Below are positions 36,739 to 45,985 of a stretch of 64,000 bases of DNA, piece after piece. The notes beneath the pieces were generated by a model. The model ran no database searches. It was given only the letters and a program-made list of their open reading frames with translations, and had not been told where the DNA came from. The translations under genes were made by a program, and so were the position numbers. This stretch comes from Klenkia marina (GTDB lineage: Bacteria; Actinomycetota; Actinomycetes; Mycobacteriales; Geodermatophilaceae), in the NCBI RefSeq assembly GCF_900101025.1, contig NZ_FMUH01000008.1:1-64000 (forward strand), read 5' to 3'. Numbering within the stretch: position 1 is the first letter of the stretch; every line of letters starts with the position of its first letter.

Positions 36739-38301
36739 TCAGTGGTGCGCGGCGTGCCCGTGGTGGTCGGCGTGGTGCCGGTCGGTCGGCTGCCCCGGGT
36801 CGGCACCGCTGCCGGAACCGCTGTCGGCCCCGCTCCCGGCCCCGCCGTCGGCACCGCGGTCGGCCCTCCGGTCGCGCAGCCAGTCGGGCACGGCGATCGC
36901 CAGGGCCCCCAGCGCGCCGAGCACCGCGACGCCGAGGGCGATGCCGGCCGCCGTCGAGTAGTCCCCCGTCGAGCCCAGCACGACGTAGAACAGACCCGGC
37001 AGGACGGCGGAGCCCAGTGCGGCGCCGAAGCGCTGGGTCGTCTGCAGGCCGCCGCCGGCCGCCCCGGCCATGCGCACCGGCACGTCGCGGAGGGTCAGGG
37101 TGATGTTCGGGCTGATCACGAAGCCGCCGCCGAGCCCGGCGACGAACAGCGCCGGGACCACGGCCCACGTGAGCACGTCGGGCGGCACGGTGGCCACCAG
37201 CACCGCGGTGGTGATGAGCCCGGTGGACACCACCGTGAGACCGATGACGGTCAGCAGCCTCCCGTAGGTGCTGACCAGTCGACCGGCCAGCGCCGCCGAC
37301 CCCGCGGCGCCGATGGCGAAGGGCATGACCGACAGCCCCGAGTGCAGCGCCGTCCACCCCAGCCCCGTCTGGAAGTAGAGCGCGAACACCAGCCAGATGC
37401 CGCTGAACCCGATGAAGTAGACGGTGCCGACGGCCACGCCCGCGGCGTAGCCCCGGGTCTGCGTGAGCAGCCGGACGTCGAACACCGGCTCCCGGCCGCG
37501 GGCCACCACCCGCCGCTCCCACCGCACGAAGGCCACCAGGGCCGCCGCACCCAGCAGGAAGAGGAACCACAACCGGCTCAACCCGCCGGCCTCGGCCTGC
37601 ACCAGCGGGAGCAGCACCAGCACCGCGCCCAGCCCCAGCAGCAGCGTGCCGACCACGTCGATGTCCGTGCTGGTGCCCGACGGTCGCCCCTTCGGCAGCA
37701 GCCGGGCGGCGAGCAGCAGGGCCACGACGCCGATCGGCACGTTCACGAAGAAGATGGCCCGCCAGCCGAGGTCCTCGCCGAACAACCCGATGAGCAGCCC
37801 GCCGACCACCGGCCCGGTGGCGGTCGAGAGCCCCACGGTGGCGCCGAAGAGGCCGAACGCCTTGCCGCGCTCGGCGCCGCGGAACAGCTGCTGGATCAGC
37901 GCCGAGTTCTGCGGGGCCAGGAAACCGGCGGCCACACCCTGCACCAGCCGGGCCGCCACCAGCGTCTCGACGTTCGGCGCCGCGCCGGCCGCGGCGCTGG
38001 CCAGCACGAACCCGGCGAGCGCGACCAGGAAGATGCGCCGCCGTCCGAAGGCGTCACCCAACCGCCCGGCCGGCACGAGCACCAGCCCGAAGGTGAGCGC
38101 GTAGCCCGACACCACCCACTGGACGCCGGCGGCGTCGGTGCCCAGCGCCTCGCGCATGGAGGGCAGCGCGACCGACACGATGCTGACGTCGAGCAGGGTC
38201 ATGAAGCCGGCCACGAGGGTCAACGACAGCGCCCGCCAGCGGCGGGGGTCGGGCTCGTAGGTCTCCTCGGCGGGGCCGGGACGGCGGTCGGTGGAGGTCA
38301 C
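36739..38301 (-). CDS. MFS drug exporter, DHA2 (14-TM, EmrB/QacA) type
   Basis: This 520-residue exporter has 14 predicted membrane helices. Motif A is GRLGDAFGRRRIF, LDVSIVSVALPS (motif D1 style) is in helix 1, and ATGPVVGGLL (motif C) marks proton antiporters. DHA2 members export cationic drugs, dyes and antibiotics. The C-terminus has an unusual Asp/Gly/Ser linker and ends in HHADHHGHAAHH. GTG 38301 is the best start; upstream codons are not coding-like. The divergent neighbour is a DEAD-box helicase 287 nt away. Confidence 0.87.
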   Translation of the reverse strand: MTSTDRRPGPAEETYEPDPRRWRALSLTLVAGFMTLLDVSIVSVALPSMREALGTDAAGVQWVVSGYALTFGLVLVPAGRLGDAFGRRRIFLVALAGFVLASAAAGAAPNVETLVAARLVQGVAAGFLAPQNSALIQQLFRGAERGKAFGLFGATVGLSTATGPVVGGLLIGLFGEDLGWRAIFFVNVPIGVVALLLAARLLPKGRPSGTSTDIDVVGTLLLGLGAVLVLLPLVQAEAGGLSRLWFLFLLGAAALVAFVRWERRVVARGREPVFDVRLLTQTRGYAAGVAVGTVYFIGFSGIWLVFALYFQTGLGWTALHSGLSVMPFAIGAAGSAALAGRLVSTYGRLLTVIGLTVVSTGLITTAVLVATVPPDVLTWAVVPALFVAGLGGGFVISPNITLTLRDVPVRMAGAAGGGLQTTQRFGAALGSAVLPGLFYVVLGSTGDYSTAAGIALGVAVLGALGALAIAVPDWLRDRRADRGADGGAGSGADSGSGSGADPGQPTDRHHADHHGHAAHH

Positions 38302-38588
38302 GCTGCAGTCACGACGGACGGACCTACCCCACCGTCGGTCCCGGGAACATGCCGACGCGGTGTGACCACCGACTCCCCGGCCGCGGGCCACCGGCCGGGG
38401 TCGACGTGGCACAGTGGTGATCACCGGCGCCGCCCCCTGCTCCTCCTGAGCGGGTGGACCCGACGTCGGCGCAGAGGCAGCGCCACCGAGGCGCGCCGGC
38501 GACCCGACGTCCGACCGGACGGTGCGGCCCCCACCCGGGCCCCGCCCTGGCGATGAACGGTGGCCACCGACCTGGTGAGGACACCCCC
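38302..38588. other. 287-nt divergent intergenic region (MFS / DEAD-box helicase)
   Basis: No convincing gene. It includes an eight-bp stem CCCCGGCC...GGCCGGGG near 38392 and the perfect palindrome GGTGATCACC near 38415. It probably gives the helicase mRNA a long 5' leader, which is usual for cold-inducible DEAD-box helicases, but I cannot place a -10 with confidence. Confidence 0.4.
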
Positions 38589-40361
38589 GTGAGCACCGAG
38601 CAGAACCCCGCCGCCCGCCCCCGCCGCCGGGCGACCAGCCCGGCCGGCCCCGGCGGCGCCCGGCAGGCCCCCGCCTTCCGCGCCCCCGGCGCGGGCTCCC
38701 CGGCCCAGCCGCTGGTCACCCGGCACGAGCCCCCGCGGCCCGAGACCCCGGGCGAGCCCGGCACCGGACGGCGCCGCCGCCGCGGTGGCCGAGGTCGCGG
38801 CAACGGCCCGCGCCCCGAGCAGGCCACGGGGCAGGCCACGGGGCAGCAGACCGCCGAGCAGCCGTCCGCGGAGCAGCAGACCGCCGTGCGGACCCCCGCC
38901 ACCCCGGCGCCCGCCCGTCCCGCGGCCCCGGCCGTCGTCCCCGCCCAGGCCCCGGCCACCGTGCTGGCGACCGACACGACCTTCGCCGCGCTCGGCGTCC
39001 CCGCGCCCCTGGTCGAGACGCTGACCGCCAGCGGCATCACCGCGCCGTTCCCCATCCAGGTCGCGACGCTGCCCGACACCCTGGCCGGCAAGGACGTGCT
39101 GGGCCGGGGCCGCACCGGCTCGGGCAAGACGCTGGCCTTCTCGCTGCCGCTGGTCGCCCGGCTCGCCGCCTCCACCACCAAGCGGCAGCCCCGCAAGCCG
39201 CGGTCGCTGATCCTCGTGCCGACCCGCGAGCTGGCCAACCAGGTCGCCGCCGTCGTCACCCCGCTGGCCACCGCCGTCGGCATGAAGACCGCCGTGGTGT
39301 TCGGCGGGGTCGGGCAGAACCCCCAGGTGCAGGCGCTGGCCGGTGGCCTCGACGTGCTCATCGCCTGCCCCGGCCGGCTCGAGGACCTCATCGGGCAGGG
39401 CCACTGCGACCTCTCCGCCGTCGAGATCACGATCCTCGACGAGGCCGACCACATGGCCGACCTCGGCTTCCTGCCCGGGGTCAAGCGGCTCATGGACCGC
39501 ACGCCGAAGGTCGGCCAGCGGCTGCTGTTCTCGGCCACCCTGGACAACGGCGTCGACGTCCTCGTGCAGCGCTACCTCGACCGGCCGACCACGCACTCGG
39601 TCGACCCGGCCGTCGCCCCGGTGTCGACCATGACCCACCACGTCTTCCGGGTCGACGCCGCCGACAAGGCGCAGGTGGTCAAGGAGCTCGCCTCCGGGCT
39701 GGACCGGGCCGTGCTGTTCACCCGCACCAAGCACCAGGCCAAGAAGCTGGCCAAGCAGCTCACCGCCGCCGGCGTGCCGGCCGTCGACCTGCACGGCAAC
39801 CTGAGCCAGAACGCCCGCGAGCGCAACCTCGAGGCCTTCACCACCGGCTCGACGCGCGTGCTGTGCGCGACCGACATCGCCGCCCGCGGCATCCACGTCG
39901 ACGACGTCGCGATCGTCGTCCACGTCGACCCGCCGGCCGAGCACAAGGCGTACCTGCACCGGTCGGGCCGCACCGCCCGCGCCGGGGCCGGGGGCACCGT
40001 GGTCACCATCGCCACGCCCGACCAGGCCGGCGAGGTGCGCCTGCTGGCCCGCCAGGCCGGCATCACCCCCGAGGTGTCGGCGATCAAGCCCGGCGCCCGG
40101 GAGATCAGCGCGCTGACCGGCCCGGCCGCGCCCTACGTGGAGCCCGCGCCGGTCGTCGAGCAGCCCCAGGGCACCGGCGGCGGACGTCGCCGCGGCGCCG
40201 GTGGTGGCGGTGGCGGCGGTCGGGCCTCCGGCGGCGCCTCGGGTGCCGCCGGCCGGTCGTCCTCCGGCGGCGGTCGCTCGTCGGGTCCGGCGCGCACCCG
40301 GGCCGAGCTGGCCGCCCGGGCAGGGCAGCAGCCCACCCGGCCGCGCCGCGCGGGCCGCTGA
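38589..40361 (+). CDS. DEAD-box RNA helicase
   Basis: A 590-residue helicase with a disordered Arg/Gly/Pro/Gln-rich N-terminus of about 130 residues (GRRRRRGGRGRGNGP) and an Arg/Gly/Ser C-terminus, both likely RNA-binding. The core has the Q motif (FPIQ), motif I GRTGSGKT, Ia PTRELANQ, II DEAD, III SAT and VI HRSGRTAR. It unwinds RNA duplexes for ribosome assembly or mRNA decay. Start GTG 38589 lies after GGTGAGGAC. Closest in type to RhlE/DeaD helicases. A strong terminator follows. Confidence 0.92.
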   Translation: MSTEQNPAARPRRRATSPAGPGGARQAPAFRAPGAGSPAQPLVTRHEPPRPETPGEPGTGRRRRRGGRGRGNGPRPEQATGQATGQQTAEQPSAEQQTAVRTPATPAPARPAAPAVVPAQAPATVLATDTTFAALGVPAPLVETLTASGITAPFPIQVATLPDTLAGKDVLGRGRTGSGKTLAFSLPLVARLAASTTKRQPRKPRSLILVPTRELANQVAAVVTPLATAVGMKTAVVFGGVGQNPQVQALAGGLDVLIACPGRLEDLIGQGHCDLSAVEITILDEADHMADLGFLPGVKRLMDRTPKVGQRLLFSATLDNGVDVLVQRYLDRPTTHSVDPAVAPVSTMTHHVFRVDAADKAQVVKELASGLDRAVLFTRTKHQAKKLAKQLTAAGVPAVDLHGNLSQNARERNLEAFTTGSTRVLCATDIAARGIHVDDVAIVVHVDPPAEHKAYLHRSGRTARAGAGGTVVTIATPDQAGEVRLLARQAGITPEVSAIKPGAREISALTGPAAPYVEPAPVVEQPQGTGGGRRRGAGGGGGGGRASGGASGAAGRSSSGGGRSSGPARTRAELAARAGQQPTRPRRAGR

Positions 40362-40377
40362 CGCCTCGCTGACCGGA

Positions 40378-40407
40378 CCGCCCGGGGGCCGACCGGCCCC
40401 CGGGCGG
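40378..40407 (+). terminator. terminator hairpin after the DEAD-box helicase
   Basis: CCGCCCGGGGGCC, loop GACC, GGCCCCCGGGCGG: a perfect 13-bp stem starting 17 nt after the stop. No U-tract. A second, weaker stem (GGGAGG...CCTCCC near 40423-40441) follows in the leader of the next gene. Confidence 0.75.
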
Positions 40408-40466
40408 GTGTCGGCGGGGTGAGGGAGGATCGGGGCCTCCCCACCCGCGCCGACGAACGAGGTCCC

Positions 40467-40895
40467 ATGCGCCTGCCCATCACCCCCGCCGAGATCGCCC
40501 CCCGCCTGGCCACCGGGGCGTTCATCCTCAACTCGGGCCTGGGCAAGCGGCACGCCGACGAGGGCACCGCGGCCGGCCTGCACGGGTTCGCCGCCGGCGC
40601 CTACCCGTTCCTGTCGAAGGTCTCCCCGCGCACCTTCGCGAAGGCCCTGTCCACCGGCGAGATCGCCATCGGCGCCGCGTTGCTGACGCCGTTCGTGCCC
40701 ACCGCCGTCGCCGGCGCCGCGCTCACCGCCTTCTCGGGCGGGCTGCTCGGGCTCTACCTGCGCACCCCCGGCATGACCAAGCCGGGCAAGTCGGTGGCCC
40801 CCACCCAGGACGGTCTGCCGGTGTCCAAGGACGTCTGGATGCTGGGCATCGGGCTGGGGCTGCTCACCCAGGCCGTGCGCGACCGCCGGCGCTGA
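40467..40895 (+). CDS. DoxX-like membrane protein
   Basis: A 142-residue protein with about four hydrophobic segments. ARLATGAFILNSGLGKR and ALLTPFVPTAVAGAALTAFSGG give the DoxX/SURF4-like pattern, and GMTKPGKSVAPTQDG is a conserved loop in actinobacterial relatives. Some family members support thiosulfate or quinone redox reactions; others are unknown. GAACGAGG lies a few nt before ATG 40467. It precedes NDH-2 by 129 nt. Confidence 0.7.
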   Translation: MRLPITPAEIAPRLATGAFILNSGLGKRHADEGTAAGLHGFAAGAYPFLSKVSPRTFAKALSTGEIAIGAALLTPFVPTAVAGAALTAFSGGLLGLYLRTPGMTKPGKSVAPTQDGLPVSKDVWMLGIGLGLLTQAVRDRRR

Positions 40896-41024
40896 CCGAC
40901 CCGTCGCGGTCTGGCGGCGTCCGCGCCGCCGGTGGACGCTGTGGGCGACGTCGCACCGCAGGTCGGCTCGCCCGGACGGGTACGGCCGACTGGAGATCGT
41001 GCCGCGTGGGACGATGAAGACATC

Positions 41025-42458
41025 ATGACGACATCCGGAGCCGCTGCTGTGACCACCACCCCGACCGCCCCCCGCCGTCCCCGCGTGGTCATCATCGGCT
41101 CCGGCTTCGGCGGGCTGTTCGCCGCGCAGCGGCTGCGCAAGGCCGACGTCGACATCACCCTCATCGCCAAGACCGGGCAGCACCTGTTCCAGCCGCTGCT
41201 CTACCAGGTGGCCACCGGGATCATCAGCGAGGGCGAGATCGCCCCGCCGACCCGCGACATCCTCAAGAAGCAGAAGAACGTCACGGTGATCCTGGGCGAG
41301 GTCGTCGACATCGACCTGGCCGACCGCACCGTCACGTCCTGGTTGCTGGGCCGCGAGAGCACGTTCGGCTACGACCACCTGATCGTCGCCGCCGGTGCCG
41401 GGCAGTCGTACTTCGGCAACAGCCAGTTCTCCCAGTTCGCCCCGGGGATGAAGAGCGTCGACGACGCCCTCGAGCTGCGCGGGCGCATCCTGGGCGCGTT
41501 CGAGATGGCCGAGGCGGCCACCGACCCGGCCGAGATCGACCGCCTGCTCACCTTCGTCGTCGTCGGCGCCGGCCCGACCGGGGTGGAGATGGCCGGCCAG
41601 ATCGCCGAGCTGGCCCGCCGCACCCTGAAGAACAACTTCCGCAACATCGACCCGAGGTCCGCGCGGGTCATCCTGCTCGACGCCGCCCCCGTGGTCCTCC
41701 CGCCGTTCGCGCCCAAGCTGCAGCAGAACGCCGCCAAGCAGCTGCGCGACATCGGCGTGGAGATCCAGCTCGGCGCCATGGTCACCGGTCTGGACGCCAA
41801 CGGCCTCGACGTCAAGGAGGGTGACACCACCCGTCGCATCACCGCCGCGACCAAGATCTGGGCCGCGGGCGTGCAGGCCAGCCCGCTGGGTGCGCTGCTG
41901 GCCCAGCAGTGCGACGTCAGCATCGACCGCGCCGGCCGGGTCGAGGTGCAGCCCGACCTCACGCTGCCCGGTCACCCCGAGGTGTTCGTCGTCGGCGACA
42001 TGATGAGCCTGGACAAGCTGCCCGGCGTCGCCCAGGTCGCCATCCAGGGCGGGCGCTTCGCCGCCGACCGCATCAAGGCCACGGTCTCCGGCGGCAAGCA
42101 CAAGGAGAAGTTCGAGTACTTCGACAAGGGCTCGATGGCCACCATCAGCCGGTACAAGGCCGTCGCCGACCTGGGCAAGATCAAGGTCACCGGCTTCCTG
42201 GCCTGGGCGATGTGGCTGCTGGTCCACCTGGTCTACATCGTCGGGTTCAAGAGCCGGCTGACCACCACGTTCAGCTGGATCGTGTCCTTCCTCGGCAAGG
42301 GCCGGGCCCAGCGCGTGGCCACCCAGCAGCAGGTCTACGGACGCCTGGCGCTGGAGAAGCTCGGGCCCGACTTCGAGGTCGCCCAGTCCGGCGGGCTGCA
42401 CGGGTCGGCCGCCGACCCGACCCCGATCGACTCCCCCGCCGACCGCACCGTCGCCTGA
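41025..42458 (+). CDS. ndh: type II NADH dehydrogenase (NDH-2)
   Basis: This 477-residue flavoprotein has the FAD motif GSGFGGLFAAQ near residue 26, the NADH motif VVGAGPTGVEMAG near 180, and the GDMMSLD segment that closes on FAD. QHLFQPLLYQVATG and the C-terminal hydrophobic helix WAMWLLVHLVYIVG followed by KSRL are characteristic of membrane-bound NDH-2. It transfers electrons from NADH to menaquinone without proton pumping. ATG 41025 is chosen; the frame is open upstream but without coding quality. Confidence 0.92.
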   Translation: MTTSGAAAVTTTPTAPRRPRVVIIGSGFGGLFAAQRLRKADVDITLIAKTGQHLFQPLLYQVATGIISEGEIAPPTRDILKKQKNVTVILGEVVDIDLADRTVTSWLLGRESTFGYDHLIVAAGAGQSYFGNSQFSQFAPGMKSVDDALELRGRILGAFEMAEAATDPAEIDRLLTFVVVGAGPTGVEMAGQIAELARRTLKNNFRNIDPRSARVILLDAAPVVLPPFAPKLQQNAAKQLRDIGVEIQLGAMVTGLDANGLDVKEGDTTRRITAATKIWAAGVQASPLGALLAQQCDVSIDRAGRVEVQPDLTLPGHPEVFVVGDMMSLDKLPGVAQVAIQGGRFAADRIKATVSGGKHKEKFEYFDKGSMATISRYKAVADLGKIKVTGFLAWAMWLLVHLVYIVGFKSRLTTTFSWIVSFLGKGRAQRVATQQQVYGRLALEKLGPDFEVAQSGGLHGSAADPTPIDSPADRTVA

Positions 42459-42494
42459 CCTGACGCAGCGGGCCCCGGGCGGCAGACTCGGGGC

Positions 42495-42965
42495 ATGAGC
42501 AGCCTGCGCCTGTCGGACTCGGTCGTCGTCGCCGCCTCCCCCGAGGCGGTGTACGACGTCGTCTCCGACGTCACCCGCACCGGCGAGTGGAGCCCGCAGT
42601 GCCGGGAGTGCTGGTGGCTCGACGGCGGCACCGGCGCGGTCGGCGACGAGTTCGGCGGCCGCCAGGAGACGCCCGAGCGCACCTGGGAGACCCGATCGCG
42701 GGTCGAGCAGGCCGATCGCGGCCGGGCCTTCGCCTGGAGCGTCAACGACCGCAAGGTGCTGTGGCGCTACGACCTCGAGCCGGTCGACGGCGGCACCCGG
42801 CTCACCGAGTCCTGGGAGTTCACCGACGCCGGCCTGCAGTTCATGGCCGACAAGTACGGCCCGGACGCCGAGCACGAGATCGCCACCCGGCAGGCCGCGG
42901 CACGCGAGGGCGTCCCCGCCACCCTCGCCGCCATCCGGCGGATCGTCGAGGGCGGGGGTCGCTGA
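42495..42965 (+). CDS. SRPBCC (START/Bet v1-like) family protein
   Basis: A 156-residue protein with the polyketide-cyclase/SRPBCC opening SVVVAASPEAVYDVVSDVTRTGEWSP and a C-terminal long helix closing the ligand cavity. It should bind a hydrophobic small molecule. CAGACT six nt upstream of ATG 42495 is a leaderless-like -10. The next gene begins one nt after this stop, so the two form an operon. Confidence 0.82.
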   Translation: MSSLRLSDSVVVAASPEAVYDVVSDVTRTGEWSPQCRECWWLDGGTGAVGDEFGGRQETPERTWETRSRVEQADRGRAFAWSVNDRKVLWRYDLEPVDGGTRLTESWEFTDAGLQFMADKYGPDAEHEIATRQAAAREGVPATLAAIRRIVEGGGR

Positions 42966-42966
42966 C

Positions 42967-43956
42967 GTGGGCGACACCCGCGTCGCCCTGGTCGGGGCCG
43001 GTCACCACGCGCAGGTCAACCTGGTCCCGGCCCTGCGGGCCGCCGGGGTGGAGATCGGCGCCCTGGCCACCCGCGACGTCGACCGGTCCCGCGCCGGCCT
43101 GACCCGGGCCGGGGCGGCCGGGACCCCGTACGGCTCGGTCGAGGCCCTGCTGGTCGGCGAGCCCGACCTGACCCACGTGGTGGTGTGCGCGCAACCGGCC
43201 GACCAGCCCGGCATCGTCGAGACGGTGCTGCGAGCCGGGCGCAACGTGCTGTGCGAGAAGCCCGTCGGAGCCGATGCCGGCCAGGCGCGCCGGCTGGCCG
43301 ACCTGGCCGCCGACGCCGGGGTCGTGCTGCGGGCGGCGTTCATGAAGCGGCACGCACCAGCCCTCGTCGAGCTGCGGTCGATCATCGCGTCGGGCCGGTA
43401 CGGCGCACCGGTGGGCTTCGACGTGCGGTTCGCCGCCGACGCCCGGGCCTTCGCCCCCGACGTCCGGTCGTTCCTCACCCTCGCAGCCGTCCACCACGTC
43501 GACCTGGTGCCGTTCCTCCTCGGGGCGCCCCTCGACGTCGTCGCGAGCGCCACCCAGCACGGCGTGGGAGAGACGCTCCGGGCGCTGCTCACCACGGCTC
43601 CCGGGGTGCACGGCACCCTGCGGCTGTCCTCGCTCCCGGCGTACTCGTCGGAGGTGGACGTGGTCGAGGTCGAGTTCGAGCGGGCCGTCGTGCGGGTGAC
43701 GGACACGCGCACCACCGAGACCCGCCTGCCCGGGAGCGGCGACTGGCGAGCCGGCCACGAGCGGGTCGAGGTGCGGCACGCGGCGAGCAGCACGATGTCC
43801 GGCGGCGAGCAGGACCTGCACCTGCGCGGCTTCGTCGGCGAACTCGCCGCCTTCGCCGCGACCCTCGTGGCCCCCGACGGCAGCGCCGAGGAGAACGTCG
43901 TGACGATGCAGCTCGTCGACCGCCTGCTGGCCGCGGCCGGGGTGCCGCCGGGCTGA
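42967..43956 (+). CDS. Gfo/Idh/MocA family NAD(P)-dependent oxidoreductase
   Basis: A 329-residue protein with an N-terminal Rossmann fold (ALVGAGHHAQ), the family motif CEKPVG with the catalytic Lys, and a C-terminal alpha/beta domain with AAVHHVDLVPF supplying the conserved Asp-His. Members oxidise or reduce sugars, inositol or related polyols. It starts at GTG 42967 one nt after the SRPBCC stop. Substrate unknown. Confidence 0.85.
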   Translation: MGDTRVALVGAGHHAQVNLVPALRAAGVEIGALATRDVDRSRAGLTRAGAAGTPYGSVEALLVGEPDLTHVVVCAQPADQPGIVETVLRAGRNVLCEKPVGADAGQARRLADLAADAGVVLRAAFMKRHAPALVELRSIIASGRYGAPVGFDVRFAADARAFAPDVRSFLTLAAVHHVDLVPFLLGAPLDVVASATQHGVGETLRALLTTAPGVHGTLRLSSLPAYSSEVDVVEVEFERAVVRVTDTRTTETRLPGSGDWRAGHERVEVRHAASSTMSGGEQDLHLRGFVGELAAFAATLVAPDGSAEENVVTMQLVDRLLAAAGVPPG

Positions 43957-44014
43957 CGGCTCGGGGCGCCAGCCCGGCGACCTGTTCTCCGTCCGGCCCG
44001 GCTGAGCAGGTGGC

Positions 44015-44029
44015 TACCGTGCGGGGGTG
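44015..44029 (+). promoter_or_regulatory. leaderless promoter of the 44027 SDR gene
   Basis: TACCGT (44015-44020), then GCGGGG, then GTG 44027. The six-nt spacing matches the leaderless pattern seen elsewhere in the window. No Shine-Dalgarno-like sequence with usable spacing is needed. Confidence 0.55.
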
Positions 44030-44791
44030 ACGTCCCGCACCCGTTCCCTGGTCACCGGCTCCTCGCGCGGCATCGGCGCCGCGATCGCGCACACCTTGGC
44101 CGCCCGGGGCGACGCCGTCGCCGTGCACGCGGGGCGCAACGTCGATGCCGCCCGCGCCGTGCTGGACGGACTGCCCGGCGCAGGGCACGTGCTGGTCACC
44201 GGCGACCTGGCCGACCCGGCCGCCGTGGCCGCGCTCGTGGCCGACGCCGTCGCCGGGCTGGGCGGGGTCGACGTCCTGGTCAACAACGCGGCCGCGCACG
44301 ACCCGTTGGTCATCGAGGACTCCGACTACGAGCAGTGGCAGGCCTCCTGGCACAAGGTGCTGTCGGTCAACGTCGTCGGCACGGCGAACGTCAGCTGGCA
44401 GGTCGTGCGGCACCTGCTGGACCGTCCGGAGGGCCCGGTCGGGGGCCGGATCGTCACCGTGGGGTCACGCGGCGCCTACCGAGGCGAGCCGCAGGCGATG
44501 GCCTACGGGGCGTCGAAGGCCGCGGTGCACTCCCTCACCCAGTCCCTCGCCCTGGCGCTGGGTGGGCACGGCATCGGGGTCAGCGCGGTTGCGCCGGGGT
44601 TCGTGGCCACCGACATGGCGACCTCCCTGCTGGCCGGTCCGGCCGGTGACGGCATCCGGGCCCAGAGCCCCTTCGGCCGGGTGGGCGAGCCGCCGGAGGT
44701 CGCGGCCGCCGTCGCCTTCCTCACCGGTCCGGATGCCCTCTGGTGCAGCGGCGCCGTCCTCGACGTGAACGGGGCCTCCTACCTGCGCTGA
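44027..44791 (+). CDS. SDR family oxidoreductase (FabG-like)
   Basis: A 254-residue classical SDR: TGSSRGIG near residue 10, NNAAAHD at the NNAG position (NNAA variant), catalytic Ser in VGSRGAY and YGASK. The C-terminal ALWCSGAVLDVNGA is the FabG-like dimer-tetramer interface ending. It reduces or oxidises a small ketone or alcohol with NAD(P)(H). Convergent with the amidohydrolase, whose stop is nine nt away. Confidence 0.88.
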   Translation: MTSRTRSLVTGSSRGIGAAIAHTLAARGDAVAVHAGRNVDAARAVLDGLPGAGHVLVTGDLADPAAVAALVADAVAGLGGVDVLVNNAAAHDPLVIEDSDYEQWQASWHKVLSVNVVGTANVSWQVVRHLLDRPEGPVGGRIVTVGSRGAYRGEPQAMAYGASKAAVHSLTQSLALALGGHGIGVSAVAPGFVATDMATSLLAGPAGDGIRAQSPFGRVGEPPEVAAAVAFLTGPDALWCSGAVLDVNGASYLR

Positions 44792-44800
44792 GCCTCGTCC

Positions 44801-45985
44801 TCAGACCAGCAGCTCACCGTCGCGGACGACGACGCGGCCGCCGGCCAGGACCACCTCGCGGCGGGGCGCGCGCACCAGGGCGTCGGGCACGTTCTCCGCG
44901 TCGAGGAGCACCACGTCGGCCCGGGCTCCGGGCACCAACCCGTGCACGTCGCGGTGCACGAAGCGGGCCCCGCCGACCGACGCCGCCTCGACCGCGGCGG
45001 TGAGGTCGCCGTCGGTGCGCAGGCCGTGCAGGCGGGCGAAGTCCAGCGCCACCCGCAGGAGGTCGCCGTCGCCGAACGGGGACCACAGGTCGCGGATGCC
45101 GTCGGTGCCCAGCCCGAGCCCGACCCTCCGCTGCCGCATGCCCGCCCACGGCAGCGGGGCCGACCGCACCGGGGCGACCGTCGTCCAGGCGACGTCGAGC
45201 TCGGCCAGCTCGTCGAGCAGCCGCTCCTGCCGGGCCGGCGGCAGCTCGCCCAGCGCGAAGCCGTGCGACACCGTCACCCGACCCTGCAGACCGTGCCGGC
45301 GCACCCGCTCGAGCACCAGGTCGTAGGTGAACCCGCCGAGCTCGCCGCCGTCGTGCACGTGCAGGTCGAGCCCGCACCCGTGCCGCTCGGCGATCGCGCA
45401 CAGGCCGTCGAGCTGGGCCACGGGGTCGCGGTCGATCGAGCACGGGTCCAGCCCGCCGACGGACGCCGCCCCGGCCGCGGCTGCGGCGTCCAGCAGGTCG
45501 AGCACCCCGGGCCGGCGCACCACGCCGTCCTGCGGGAAGGCCACGACCTCGACCTCGACGGCGCCGTCCAGCGCGGCCGCGGCCTCCCGGACGACGTCCA
45601 GACCGCGCAGCCCCACCCCGAGGTCGACGTCGACGTGGCTGCGCACCGCGGTGGTGCCGTGCCGCAGCAGCTCACGCAGCACCCGCACCGTCGCCTCGAC
45701 CGACGGGATGCCCAGGGCGTCGCGCTCGGCGCGCTCGTGGGCGATGCGGCCCTGCGTGGTCTGCTCGCCGCCGTAGGGCTGCCACGGCCTGCCCCACCAG
45801 CTCTTGTCGACGTGGGCGTGCGCGTTGACCAACCCCGGCAGCGCCAGCAGACCGCGGCCCTCGACCCGCCGGGCCGCCGTGCCGGAGCCGGCCGGGACGA
45901 CGTCGGCGATGCGGTCGCCGTCCACCAGCAGGTCCACGGGGTCGTCGCCCCACGGCCGGACGTCGGCCAGCAGCAGCGGGGTCAC
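44801..45985 (-). CDS. amidohydrolase, cytosine-deaminase/AtzC-like
   Basis: A 394-residue metal-dependent hydrolase of the amidohydrolase superfamily. Metal ligands are visible as HAHVDK (HxH), His in LHVHDGG, His in VSHGFALG and Asp in GTDGIRD, the single-metal layout of cytosine deaminase and N-isopropylammelide hydrolase. It could deaminate or hydrolyse a heterocyclic amine. It starts at GTG 45985 and overlaps the stop of the upstream DsbA-like gene as GTGA. Confidence 0.85.
   Translation of the reverse strand: MTPLLLADVRPWGDDPVDLLVDGDRIADVVPAGSGTAARRVEGRGLLALPGLVNAHAHVDKSWWGRPWQPYGGEQTTQGRIAHERAERDALGIPSVEATVRVLRELLRHGTTAVRSHVDVDLGVGLRGLDVVREAAAALDGAVEVEVVAFPQDGVVRRPGVLDLLDAAAAAGAASVGGLDPCSIDRDPVAQLDGLCAIAERHGCGLDLHVHDGGELGGFTYDLVLERVRRHGLQGRVTVSHGFALGELPPARQERLLDELAELDVAWTTVAPVRSAPLPWAGMRQRRVGLGLGTDGIRDLWSPFGDGDLLRVALDFARLHGLRTDGDLTAAVEAASVGGARFVHRDVHGLVPGARADVVLLDAENVPDALVRAPRREVVLAGGRVVVRDGELLV

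Noticed and set aside
38421-42977. Minus-strand open frame of 1518 codons opposite the helicase, NDH-2 and SRPBCC genes
   Set aside because: Same antisense artefact; the plus-strand genes have complete domain motifs.
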